From the NCBI RefSeq assembly GCF_947503855.1, contig NZ_CANNFF010000001.1, positions 1-64,000 on the forward strand: a stretch of DNA of 64,000 nt, in the 5' to 3' direction. How positions within the stretch are numbered: position 1 is the stretch's first letter; every line of letters begins with the position of its first letter. The position numbers and the translations under genes are program-made. Positions 1 through 7,786 of the stretch are shown here, piece after piece. The DNA is from an uncultured Polaribacter sp. GTDB taxonomy: Bacteria; Bacteroidota; Bacteroidia; Flavobacteriales; Flavobacteriaceae. A model generated the notes under the pieces. It searched no databases, was not told where the DNA came from, and saw only the letters and a list, made by a program, of their open reading frames with translations.

Positions 1-374
1 AAAATAGAAAATACCCTAATAAAAAACTCATTCATCATTCTGACAGGGGATTCCAATACTGCAATCCTAAGTACACTAAATTCGCTGAAAAAAATGGAAT
101 TATGATGAGTATGACTGAACAATATGACCCGTATGAAAATGCTATTGCTGAAAGAATTAATAGAACCCTAAAATATGAATATGGACTTTTAGAATCTATT
201 AAAAATACAGAGATAGCTCATAAAATAACTAAACAAGCAGTATATATTTATAATAATTTAAGAACCCATTTTAGCCTTGATTTAAGAAAACCTGCTGAAG
301 TACATCTCAATCCCAATATAAAATACAAATCGTATAGAAAAAATAATGTAAGTTTGACTGAACTCGAAATTTAA
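1..374 (+). CDS. IS3-family transposase OrfB, C-terminal part (cut by window edge)
   Basis: The reading frame is open from base 3, upstream of any ATG, so this is the 3' part of a gene that begins outside the window. The translation carries the end of an rve integrase core: HHSDRG holds the second catalytic Asp, and ENAIAERIN about 40 residues later holds the catalytic Glu of the DDE triad. LRTHFSLDLRKPAEVH is the usual IS3 OrfB tail. The product would be the transposase that cuts and joins IS ends. Whether the element is intact cannot be judged because its left half is not in the window. The ATG at 102 is internal and not a real start. Confidence 0.9.
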   Translation, partial: NRKYPNKKLIHHSDRGFQYCNPKYTKFAEKNGIMMSMTEQYDPYENAIAERINRTLKYEYGLLESIKNTEIAHKITKQAVYIYNNLRTHFSLDLRKPAEVHLNPNIKYKSYRKNNVSLTELEI

Positions 375-445
375 ACAATAAGCAGTTCAAGCTATTTTTT
401 GCCTTCTAAACGGCTTAAAAATATCGTTTGAATGTATTAATTAAA

Positions 446-471
446 CCTAAAAAAAGGTCAACCTATATCAG
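446..471. repeat. possible right end of the IS3-type element
   Basis: About 80 bases after the transposase stop there is an A-rich run followed by AGGTCAACCTATATCA. Reversed, this starts TGATATAGGTTGACC, which has the form of an IS3-family terminal repeat (TG start, GTTGACC core). The left end is outside the window, so the match of the two ends and the target duplication cannot be checked. Confidence 0.3.
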
Positions 472-493
472 TATAATAGAATATTTTAAAACC

Positions 494-1231
494 TTATTTA
501 AGGTTTAAATGTCTTATAAGCTTTTCTTGACGCCTTTTAGCAATTGGTAAAGAAAGATTGTTTTCAAACTCACAATAATTCCCTGAAGTTTTATTAATAT
601 TTTTTATTTTTTTTAGGTTAATAATATACTTATGATGTATTCTAAAAAAGTTTTTATTATTTGAGAGTAAGGCTTCATACTCTTTTAAATTTCTACAGGA
701 AACTCTTTTTTCATTATTTGAGAGGTGAAAATTGGTATATCTACCATCTGCTTCACAATAAACTAAATCTGATAATTTTAATAATTCAATTTTTTTTGTA
801 CTTGCAATAGCTAAAAAATCTAATTTTACAGAAGGTTTTTCTATTATGTTAGAGTTCTTTAAAATTCTTGAAACAGCTCTGTTTGAAGCTGCAATTAAAT
901 CATTTATTTCAATTGGTTTTTTTACAAAATCTACAGCCTGATACTTGATTGCTTTTAGAGCAAATTTTTCATGTGAACTTACAAATACTATTTGACTGGA
1001 GAGATTATCTAAATGATCAATTAAATAAAATGCATTTGAATTGTCTAACTCTATGTCTAGAAAAAGTATTTCTGGTTGAAGATCATTATATAAACTTATA
1101 GCTTTATCTATAGATGTTGCAGCCCCGATTACTTCTATATTATGACAATATCTTTGCAAATATATTTTTAGAATATTTAAATTATCTAAATCATCATCAA
1201 CTACTATTGCTGTAAATTTTTTTATCATCAT
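494..1231 (-). CDS. LytTR-family response regulator
   Basis: The product has 245 aa in two domains. Residues 5-120 form a receiver domain with an acidic pocket (VDDD near residue 11), the phosphorylated Asp at 59 in LFLDIEL and the conserved Lys in FVKKPIE. Residues 145-243 form a LytTR DNA-binding domain, recognised by YCEADGRYTNFHL and FFRIHHKYIINL. It should bind promoter direct repeats when phosphorylated. It lies divergent from a sensor kinase gene starting at 1800 with 568 bases between, and the two may be partners, although LytTR regulators more often pair with kinases of another type. Targets are unknown. Confidence 0.9.
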   Translation of the reverse strand: MMIKKFTAIVVDDDLDNLNILKIYLQRYCHNIEVIGAATSIDKAISLYNDLQPEILFLDIELDNSNAFYLIDHLDNLSSQIVFVSSHEKFALKAIKYQAVDFVKKPIEINDLIAASNRAVSRILKNSNIIEKPSVKLDFLAIASTKKIELLKLSDLVYCEADGRYTNFHLSNNEKRVSCRNLKEYEALLSNNKNFFRIHHKYIINLKKIKNINKTSGNYCEFENNLSLPIAKRRQEKLIRHLNLK

Positions 1232-1799
1232 TATAAAGTTAATTTAATACATCTATTTTCTTAAGAAATACACTAATTCAGTTTGATTTTTTTTATGAAT
1301 TGTAATAAAAACGTTATAACACAACCTTAAGAGAAACTTATTTAAAAGTATCGTCTTAGAATAACATTATTATTTTCAAACTCAATTTTAAAAATTGAAT
1401 ATGAATTAATGCTTAACTATAAAATGGGGGAAGGATCAGTGTAGGTTTACAAAAAAATACTACATTTATAAAGACGAAAGTAGAAAAATTAAATTATAAT
1501 ACACTTATTATTTTTCATTTTTTTTTGTAACAAACATCAAATTATTGTAATAAACGGTAAATATATAAGTTAATCGGTTTTTTTATTTTGATGCTAAAGG
1601 TGTTTACACCATGCCTTTTAAAATACTTATTTTTTTTACTTCAGAATTATAAGTAACTTTACTTTATAAGCTAATCTGTACTTTTTTTTGAAGATTAATT
1701 TTGGTCACATAAATGAACCCAAAACGCTCTGTACTTTAAAAGTATTGGGCAATATATATCTTTTTTGATATTAATCTAACAAACATTACTGCTAATAAA
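1232..1799. other. divergent intergenic region, regulator to kinase
   Basis: This 568-base AT-rich gap separates two divergent signalling genes and must hold both promoters. I see no ORF with coding character. An inverted repeat GGTGT-TT-ACACC at 1599-1610 is the only compact dyad I noticed; it could be an operator but nothing else supports that. Confidence 0.5.
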
Positions 1800-3083
1800 A
1801 TGAAAAACTCAAATATTAAATTTTGTAGAGTAAATTGGTTAATTATTACTCTTTTACTTTTTAACAATCTACTTAGTTTTAATTTATTTTCACAAAAAGA
1901 ATATGTTGCTTTAAATCGCTTAAAAATCGATATAACCAAAAAACTGCCAAAAAACAATTACATAAATAAACATAACAACTTATCAGAAAACTATTGGTGT
2001 CTCAATTTAGATACGTCAAAAGTTTATACAGAAAGCGCATTGCAAGGTACAAAAGACAATAATTATCCTTCAGGTAAAGCCAAAGTTCTAAAAAATATTG
2101 GTGTTGTATCTCATCATTCTATTGACAAAAAATACGAAGACACTATTTTTATGGAAAACAACGCACGTGCAGAAATAAAAATTAAATATGAATCTGAACA
2201 AAAAGATAAAGAAACTATTAAAACAAATGAGTTAATTATACAAAAACAAAAAAACACCAGAAATATATTAATAGCAACTACTGTTATTTTTGCACTTATT
2301 GCTCTTTTTCTGTTTTATAAATACAATTCGAAACGTCAATTAGCTCGAATGTTAACAATTAAGAATAAAGCAATTACTAAACAAAAAAGAAATCTTGATA
2401 TTGCCAACCAAACAAAAAACAAACTTTTTAGTGTAATCTCTCATGAACTTATTAATCCTTTTAATGCTATTATTGGTTATACCAATTTATTAGCAAGTGA
2501 TTATGATCATTTTAGTGAAACACAAAGACAAGAAATTATTGCTACTATAAACAAATCGTCTACAGTAACGTATCATCTTGTAAAAAATTTATTAGATTGG
2601 GCTAGAACCCAACAAAATAGCATAACTGTAGATAAAAAAAACTATAATGTTAAAGATTTAGTAGAGCATGCAATAGCCCCTTTCATGTTCTATGCAAAAA
2701 ATAAAGAAAATACAATTAATTTTAATTTAGAAGTAACAGAAATTGAAACTGATAGTACACTTTTAAAAACCATTATTGCTAACCTTTTTATGAACGCTGT
2801 AAAATTTTCTTATGCGACTAAGCAAATTATAATAAGTTCTTTTATAGACGAAAATAAAAGGAACGTTATATCAATAAAAGATTTTGGTGTAGGAATGTCT
2901 GAAGAACTTATACAAAATTTATCTAATAAAAATGTACTTACACAATCTGTTAGAGGAACAGATAAAGAAAAAGGTACTGGCTTAGGCTTAATGGTTTGTT
3001 ACGAATTTATTGAGCTATTGAATGGTAAACTAGAAATAAATAGCGCTGTTGGAATTGGCACAACCATTAACCTGGTTTTTTAA
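1800..3083 (+). CDS. membrane sensor histidine kinase with reduced sensor region
   Basis: The protein has 427 aa. It starts with a signal peptide or membrane anchor (residues 1-32), then about 115 residues of periplasmic sequence, a transmembrane segment (about 152-174), and a cytoplasmic kinase core. The H-box is VISHELINPFNAIIGY (His near 213), the N-box is NLFMNAVKFS, the G1 box DFGVGM and the G2 box GTGLGLMVCYEF, so the catalytic part looks intact. The stretch RAEIKIKYESEQKDKE just before the membrane helix is typical of flavobacterial TPR-containing kinases, but only one TPR-like piece (GKAKVLKNIGVV) remains where several repeats are usual. It may partner the divergent LytTR regulator. 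Confidence 0.85.
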   Translation: MKNSNIKFCRVNWLIITLLLFNNLLSFNLFSQKEYVALNRLKIDITKKLPKNNYINKHNNLSENYWCLNLDTSKVYTESALQGTKDNNYPSGKAKVLKNIGVVSHHSIDKKYEDTIFMENNARAEIKIKYESEQKDKETIKTNELIIQKQKNTRNILIATTVIFALIALFLFYKYNSKRQLARMLTIKNKAITKQKRNLDIANQTKNKLFSVISHELINPFNAIIGYTNLLASDYDHFSETQRQEIIATINKSSTVTYHLVKNLLDWARTQQNSITVDKKNYNVKDLVEHAIAPFMFYAKNKENTINFNLEVTEIETDSTLLKTIIANLFMNAVKFSYATKQIIISSFIDENKRNVISIKDFGVGMSEELIQNLSNKNVLTQSVRGTDKEKGTGLGLMVCYEFIELLNGKLEINSAVGIGTTINLVF

Positions 3084-3246
3084 AAGATAATTTTGATAAA
3101 GCCTTAACTCTGCTCTAAAGCGAGCTTATTAGCCTAGTTTATTAATGATGACTCCAAAAACTTTATAATATCTTATTTTTAAGATTGTTTCTAAGATATA
3201 TGTTGCCTTTTTTATGTGCTACTTTTAAAAAGAATTGTAAATTTTA

Positions 3247-4614
3247 TCAATTTTTTGTGTTTTGTGATGTTGCAACCAACTTACTCATAATCCAAACATT
3301 GGCATGCTCTACAGAATTTGGACGTAGCAAAATAGTATTGTTAGCATCTAATAAATAATAAGTAGGTGTGCCTGTAATGTAATACTCTTTTGCAGCTTGG
3401 GTATCCCAACCTTTAAAATCGCAATGAGTTTGTTGCCAGGGCATATTTTTATAGGTTGTAGTAAATGCAGCTGATTCTTTATCTAAACTTATATATACTA
3501 TTTCTACATTTTTAGCTTTCCACTTTTTATAGTTTTCTATCAATTTAGGAATCTCTTTTGTACAATGTGGACACCAACTAGCTCCAAAAACCACTAATTT
3601 ATGGGTTTTTAGATCGCTTAATTTTTTATTGTTTGCAAATACAATTTCTGGGGCCTTATTGCCTAGTTTCATTTTTCTATAGCTTTCTAGTTTTGCAGCT
3701 ACATCCTCTTTTAAAGAACATTGGCTACGCTCTAATAAATTTATAGAAAAGTATTCAGAAGCTCTAATTAAACTACGTTTTTCAAAATAAGTATATAAAT
3801 GATCTGCAACCTTATTTAATAAACTATCATTTTCTTGTAAATTGTCTATTAAATATTTAGAACTTAAATTCATTTGCACATTACTACTATCTAAAGATTG
3901 CCCCATGTTTTCTAACAACAAATAATGCCCTTCTATCAATTCTTTAAACAAACCACTGGTTTTAAAATTAGGGTGGTTAAAATTGGTATTTCTAAAAAAA
4001 GAAATAGCATTGGGTATTTGGGCAGTTTTTTTTCTAACAATAACTGGCATTTCTTGTACCATTTTACGGTAAGGTATAAACCAACGTGTATAACTTTGTT
4101 TGGGTAAACTAGCTATAAATTGGGTATCTTCTTGTTGCAAACGTGTTTGCTCTTTTTCTAGTTGCTTTAATAGCTTTTTTTGTTTAGCAAACAAAGGTTG
4201 GTTTTTATACAATGGCTGCAAAAAAGCAAGCGCAGATAAGGCATTGCCTCGCAAACTTTGGTCTTTAGCATATTGTATAAAGTTGCTGTTCTCTGTACTA
4301 TTTGTAAATTGCAAACTATCTCTTTCATTTAAATGAGTGCCTTTTAAATGTAATGTTGGTTCTGCTAAAACAAACACCAAGCTACTATTATCTTGGGTAT
4401 TTAATACAGCCATACCCTTATATTTTTTTGGATAGTTTAGCGTAAAATTCCCAGATGCATCTATAGTATCTTTTGCCAGTTGTGTAGGTTGGTAATAGTT
4501 AAAACCTGTTAAGGTTATTATTTGCCCTTTGTGTTGTTTTAGTGTGCCTTTTAGAGTTTGTGCTGTTGTTAATACACTATACATGAGTGTAATAAGCATC
4601 CCTACTTTTCTCAT
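3247..4614 (-). CDS. TlpA-like thioredoxin-fold protein with N-terminal DUF4369-like region
   Basis: The 455-aa product has a signal peptide (residues 1-18) and an N-terminal beta-rich region resembling DUF4369 (LKGTLKQHKGQIITLTGF). A long helical middle follows, then a C-terminal thioredoxin-like domain. The redox motif WCPHC is at residues 347-351, and the cis-Pro loop is in GTPTYYLL. Such proteins act in the periplasm as thiol-disulfide reductants. It is transcribed alone. Its upstream region is one of the long repeats shared with the FISUMP array, so it may have been placed next to them by recombination. The client protein is unknown. Confidence 0.85.
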   Translation of the reverse strand: MRKVGMLITLMYSVLTTAQTLKGTLKQHKGQIITLTGFNYYQPTQLAKDTIDASGNFTLNYPKKYKGMAVLNTQDNSSLVFVLAEPTLHLKGTHLNERDSLQFTNSTENSNFIQYAKDQSLRGNALSALAFLQPLYKNQPLFAKQKKLLKQLEKEQTRLQQEDTQFIASLPKQSYTRWFIPYRKMVQEMPVIVRKKTAQIPNAISFFRNTNFNHPNFKTSGLFKELIEGHYLLLENMGQSLDSSNVQMNLSSKYLIDNLQENDSLLNKVADHLYTYFEKRSLIRASEYFSINLLERSQCSLKEDVAAKLESYRKMKLGNKAPEIVFANNKKLSDLKTHKLVVFGASWCPHCTKEIPKLIENYKKWKAKNVEIVYISLDKESAAFTTTYKNMPWQQTHCDFKGWDTQAAKEYYITGTPTYYLLDANNTILLRPNSVEHANVWIMSKLVATSQNTKN

Positions 4615-4675
4615 TTTTATGATTGTTTTTTTTGTTTCTCTCTACTATTTTTTTATAATTATATGGTTTTAGATT

Positions 4676-4688
4676 CCTGCTTTGCAGG
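4676..4688. repeat. REP-like hairpin CCTGC-TTT-GCAGG
   Basis: A perfect 5-bp stem with a three-base loop, in the context TTCCTGC..GCAGGATTGA, lies 62 bases upstream of the TlpA-like gene. The same hairpin recurs at 6103, 7447 and 9102, each time 5' of a gene of the array. Its form matches interspersed REP-like hairpins common in bacterial genomes. Confidence 0.7.
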
Positions 4689-4968
4689 ATTGACTTTTAA
4701 ATTGTTTTTTTAATTTTTATATCATTACTTTTTCTGGTTTATCATTAAAGAGATTGCTTTGTACCTCGCAATAACTTTTTATTAGTATTTATAAGTGATA
4801 TCTATCAGTAAATATCTGTATATTTCTATACAATCATTAGAAACAACCTATCACTAAATTTAGTGCTAAACCCTACATTAGAATTCTTAAGCTAACTATG
4901 AATACCTGTAAAAGATCTTATAGATAAAACGCTTTTAGAATTTGCTATGGTATTAGCGGTATTTATAT

Positions 4969-4998
4969 AAAAAAAACTGCCATCCTTTAAGATGGCAG
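4969..4998 (-). terminator. intrinsic terminator after the first FISUMP gene
   Basis: On the minus strand CTGCCATC (4991-4998 reversed) pairs perfectly over 8 bp with GATGGCAG (4977-4984 reversed) around a six-base loop and is followed by eight T residues (4976-4969). It lies 18 bases after the stop codon of the gene starting at 6083. Confidence 0.85.
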
Positions 4999-5015
4999 AT
5001 AAAATACTATAATGT

Positions 5016-6083
5016 CTAATCTTTAATACAACGCACTGAAATACCAGATGCAAGACTGAGATCATACATACCTGAAGTAGAAACACCAAAGGATAGGCGA
5101 GTTACGTTAGTACCGCTCACCGTACTTGACCAATAGTTAGCGGCACTTCCAACAGCAACAAGTGAACCTAAACGGTTGCGCATACCAGCCAAAGGAAGTT
5201 TTAAAGCACTTGCAAATGCGCTAGCTGCATGGTTACCCCCCCAAGCTGTAAGCTCATTCTCTAACTCTGTTGCTGTAGGTAAACGGTAACCACTTGGGCA
5301 GGGGTTGTTGGTACCACTAACACCTTGCCACAAACTATTGTCTTGTATTGTTAACCAATTGTATGGCTCTGCTGAGGGTATTATAAAACTACCATGCCCT
5401 GGGGTACTTGTTGTAGCCAATGTACTTGTTGTTGTAGTGTTTGTTCTAAATTGGTGCCCATCTGCAGCTCTACCCCATTGGTACAAGTCTCCATAAGCGG
5501 CTGCATCTGTACTGCTTATTGCTACTTGCATTGCCCCTAAATTACGGTCATGCCAAGTTTTACCTGTGTCAGAAGAAACCACATCTTGTGGTGCTACAAC
5601 ATCTACCATGGCTTGTACTTCTGCCTGTGTGGCAGGTGATGAAAAAGAACCTGGGTTGGCATCTATATAATCTTGGTAAGCTGTTTGGTTAGCTGCTTCT
5701 ACCCCTGTTATTGCAGGTAAAATATTGCTTAAATCTGCTGCAGTTACAACCGCGTTTTCTGTATCTGGGCTATCTGCCTGACTCCCTATCTGGGACAAAA
5801 CACTAGTACTTGCTGCTACGGCTGCTGCAGACGGTGCAAAACCACAATCTGACCAACCACCATTTTGGTAACCTTTAAAACAGTTGGTAGATAAATCGTA
5901 CACAAGCATACCATTTACGGGTGTTGCTACGGCTGCTGTATTTGCCACACGTGGCAATATAAGTGCACTGTTGGTAGATACGACATCTAAAGCACCTTCT
6001 GGGGTGGTTGTACCTATACCCACTTGGGCTACTGTTGTAAAACTTGTCGCAATAAGTGCAATGCTTAATAAAACTTTTTTCAT
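5016..6083 (-). CDS. FISUMP-domain secreted protein, one-module copy
   Basis: The 355-aa product has a signal peptide (1-19), then QVGIGTTTPEGALDV, a motif typical of the start of flavobacterial surface or fibre proteins. A head region follows (residues about 40-85), then one copy of a ~76-residue module (SQIGSQADSPDTENAV ... TQAEVQAMVD), then a C-terminal FISUMP domain (TIGR02145) marked by GKTWHDRNLG, NPCPSGYRLPTATE, NYWSST and SVRCIKD. Function is unknown; FISUMP domains occur in cell-surface lipoproteins and adhesins. It is the shortest member of a three-gene tandem array and differs mainly in the middle of the FISUMP domain. A strong terminator follows it. Confidence 0.85.
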   Translation of the reverse strand: MKKVLLSIALIATSFTTVAQVGIGTTTPEGALDVVSTNSALILPRVANTAAVATPVNGMLVYDLSTNCFKGYQNGGWSDCGFAPSAAAVAASTSVLSQIGSQADSPDTENAVVTAADLSNILPAITGVEAANQTAYQDYIDANPGSFSSPATQAEVQAMVDVVAPQDVVSSDTGKTWHDRNLGAMQVAISSTDAAAYGDLYQWGRAADGHQFRTNTTTTSTLATTSTPGHGSFIIPSAEPYNWLTIQDNSLWQGVSGTNNPCPSGYRLPTATELENELTAWGGNHAASAFASALKLPLAGMRNRLGSLVAVGSAANYWSSTVSGTNVTRLSFGVSTSGMYDLSLASGISVRCIKD

Positions 6084-6102
6084 ACTTATATCGTTTTAAA
6101 TT

Positions 6103-6116
6103 CCTGCCTTCGCAGG
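6103..6116. repeat. REP-like hairpin CCTGC-CTTC-GCAGG
   Basis: This is the second copy of the hairpin, 20 bases upstream of the ATG at 6083 and inside the 54-base spacer between two FISUMP genes. It would sit in the 5' untranslated RNA of the downstream gene. Confidence 0.7.
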
Positions 6117-6137
6117 ATTGACTTTTAAATTGTTGTT

Positions 6138-7427
6138 TTAATTTTTAATACAACGCACTGACATACCAAATCCACGGTTGCTAGTTCCAACAGAAGCAGA
6201 AATGTTACTGAAACCTAGCGATCTTGAATAATCTCCGCTCACCGTACTTGACCAATAGTTGCCCGCTCCACCCGGAGGGTTAATCGAACCATTACCATAG
6301 CTACGAGAGCCAGTTGCAGTAAGTTTTAAAACACTTTTATATGCACCATCGAGATTCAAAGACCCGAAAGATGAAACCTCATTACTAAACTCTGTTGCTG
6401 TAGGTAAACGGTAACCCGTTGGGCAAGGGTTGTTGGTACCACTAACACCTTGCCATAAATCAACTTCTTGGGTTGCTAACCAATCACCAGTCCCGCTCGT
6501 AATAAAATCACCATGTCCTGGGGTACTTGTTGTAGCCAATGTACTTGTTGTTGTAGTGTTTGTTCTAAGTTGGTGCCCATCTGCAGCTCTACCCCATTGG
6601 TACATGTCTCCGTAAGCAGCTGCATCATTACTGCTTTCAGCTACTTGTGTAGCTCCTAAGTTTCTGTCCATCCAAATTTTACCTGTGGTAGAAACCACAT
6701 CTTGAGGCCCTATAGCATCTACCATGGCTTGTACTTCTGCCTGGGTGGCAGGTGATGAAAAAGCATCTGGATTACCATCTATATAATTTTGATAAGACGC
6801 TTCATGAGCTGATTCTATACCCGTTAACGCTGGTAAAATATAACCTAACTGTGCTACAGTTACTACAGAATTTACGGAATCTGGGTTGTCTGCCTCATTT
6901 CCTATCTGCGTCAAAACAGCATCACTTGCTACTGCATTTACTGCATCTACCATGGCTTGTACTTCGGCCTGTGTGGCAGGTGATGAAAAAGCATCTGGGT
7001 TGGCATCTATATAATCTTGGTAAGCTGTTTGGTTAGCTGCTATTACCCCTGTTATTGCAGGTAAAATATTGCTTAAATCTGCTGCAGTTATAACCGCGTT
7101 TTCTGTATCTGGGCTATCTGCCTGACTCCCTATCTGGGACAAAACACTAGTACTTGCTGCTACGGCTGCTGCAGATGGTGCAAAACCACAATCTGACCAC
7201 CCACCATTTTGGTAGCCTTTAAAACAATTGGTAGATAAATCGTACACAACCATACCATTTACGGGTGTTGCTACGGCTGCTGTATTTGCCACACGTGGCA
7301 ATATAAGTGCACTGTTGGTAGACACGACATCTAATGCCCCTTCTGGGGTGGTTGTACCTATACCTATTTGGGCAAAGGTTGTAAAACTTGCCGCAATAAG
7401 TGCAACGCTTAATAAAACTTTTTTCAT
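6138..7427 (-). CDS. FISUMP-domain secreted protein, two-module copy
   Basis: The 429-aa paralogue of the neighbouring gene has the same signal peptide, the same IGIGTTTPEGALDV start and head, but two copies of the ~76-residue module (the second reads TQIGNEADNPDSVNSV). The C-terminal FISUMP domain has GKIWMDRNLG, NPCPTGYRLPTATE, NYWSST and SVRCIKN. The segment before LWQGVSGTNNPCP differs from both paralogues (GTGDWLATQEVD here) while its flanks are almost identical. It is probably exported and exposed; the role is unknown. It is followed within 54 bases by the next gene, so the two may be co-transcribed. Confidence 0.85.
   Translation of the reverse strand: MKKVLLSVALIAASFTTFAQIGIGTTTPEGALDVVSTNSALILPRVANTAAVATPVNGMVVYDLSTNCFKGYQNGGWSDCGFAPSAAAVAASTSVLSQIGSQADSPDTENAVITAADLSNILPAITGVIAANQTAYQDYIDANPDAFSSPATQAEVQAMVDAVNAVASDAVLTQIGNEADNPDSVNSVVTVAQLGYILPALTGIESAHEASYQNYIDGNPDAFSSPATQAEVQAMVDAIGPQDVVSTTGKIWMDRNLGATQVAESSNDAAAYGDMYQWGRAADGHQLRTNTTTTSTLATTSTPGHGDFITSGTGDWLATQEVDLWQGVSGTNNPCPTGYRLPTATEFSNEVSSFGSLNLDGAYKSVLKLTATGSRSYGNGSINPPGGAGNYWSSTVSGDYSRSLGFSNISASVGTSNRGFGMSVRCIKN
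6723..7178. repeat. two tandem 228-bp modules inside the FISUMP gene
   Basis: The stretch beginning CATGGCTTGTACTTC recurs at 6723 and 6951, exactly 228 bases apart, which equals 76 codons, so copy-number change keeps the frame. The copies are diverged in their centres but nearly identical at the CATGGCTTGTACTTC..GGCAGGTGATGAAAAAGC end. The outer end of the second copy is approximate. Confidence 0.85.
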
Positions 7428-7446
7428 AATTATATGGTTTTAGATT

Positions 7447-7460
7447 CCTGCCTTTGCAGG
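7447..7460. repeat. REP-like hairpin CCTGC-CTTT-GCAGG
   Basis: This third copy lies 20 bases upstream of the ATG at 7427, the same distance as in the two sister genes, and is followed by GAATGAG. Confidence 0.7.
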
Positions 7461-7743
7461 AATGAGATTTAAATTGTTTTTTTAATTTTTATATCATTAC
7501 TGTTTTGGTTTATCATTAAAGAGATTGCTTTGTACCTCGCAATAACTTTTTATTCGTATTTATAAATGATATCTATCAGTAAATATCTATGAATTTCTAT
7601 ACAAATATTAGAAACCACCTATCACCAAATTTAGTGCTAAACCCTAAATTTTAATTCTTAAGTTCTCTGTTAACACCTGTAAAAGATGTTAAAGCAAAAA
7701 CGCTTTTAAAATTTGCTATGGTATTAGCGGTATTTATATTAAT

Positions 7744-7769
7744 AAAACTGCCATCCTTTAAGATGGCAG
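7744..7769 (-). terminator. intrinsic terminator after the third FISUMP copy
   Basis: The same 8-bp CTGCCATC/GATGGCAG stem as at 4977 is present, 18 bases after the stop of the broken copy. The T tract on the minus strand is shorter here (TTTTATTAATA), so it may be less efficient. Confidence 0.7.
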
Positions 7770-7786
7770 ATAAAGTACTATAATGT

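Larger units (their letters stand above)
4655..5040. repeat. long direct repeat R1 (partner R2 at about 7428-7812)
   Basis: Roughly 385 bases here are nearly the same as the segment at about 7428-7812. Shared landmarks in order are ATTATATGGTTTTAGATTCCTGC, a GCAGGA hairpin arm, TTATCATTAAAGAGATTGCT, GATATCTATCAGTAAATATCT, TTTGCTATGGTATTAGCGGT, the CTGCCATC terminator hairpin and the end of the FISUMP coding sequence. This 401-base gap holds no gene. The repeat marks a duplication of gene plus flanks. Boundaries are estimated by eye. Confidence 0.8.

Noticed and set aside
5305..5496. Plus-strand 63-aa frame with homologues at 6430 and 8079
   Set aside because: It is the antisense shadow of the FISUMP genes; it recurs only because the genes themselves are duplicated.
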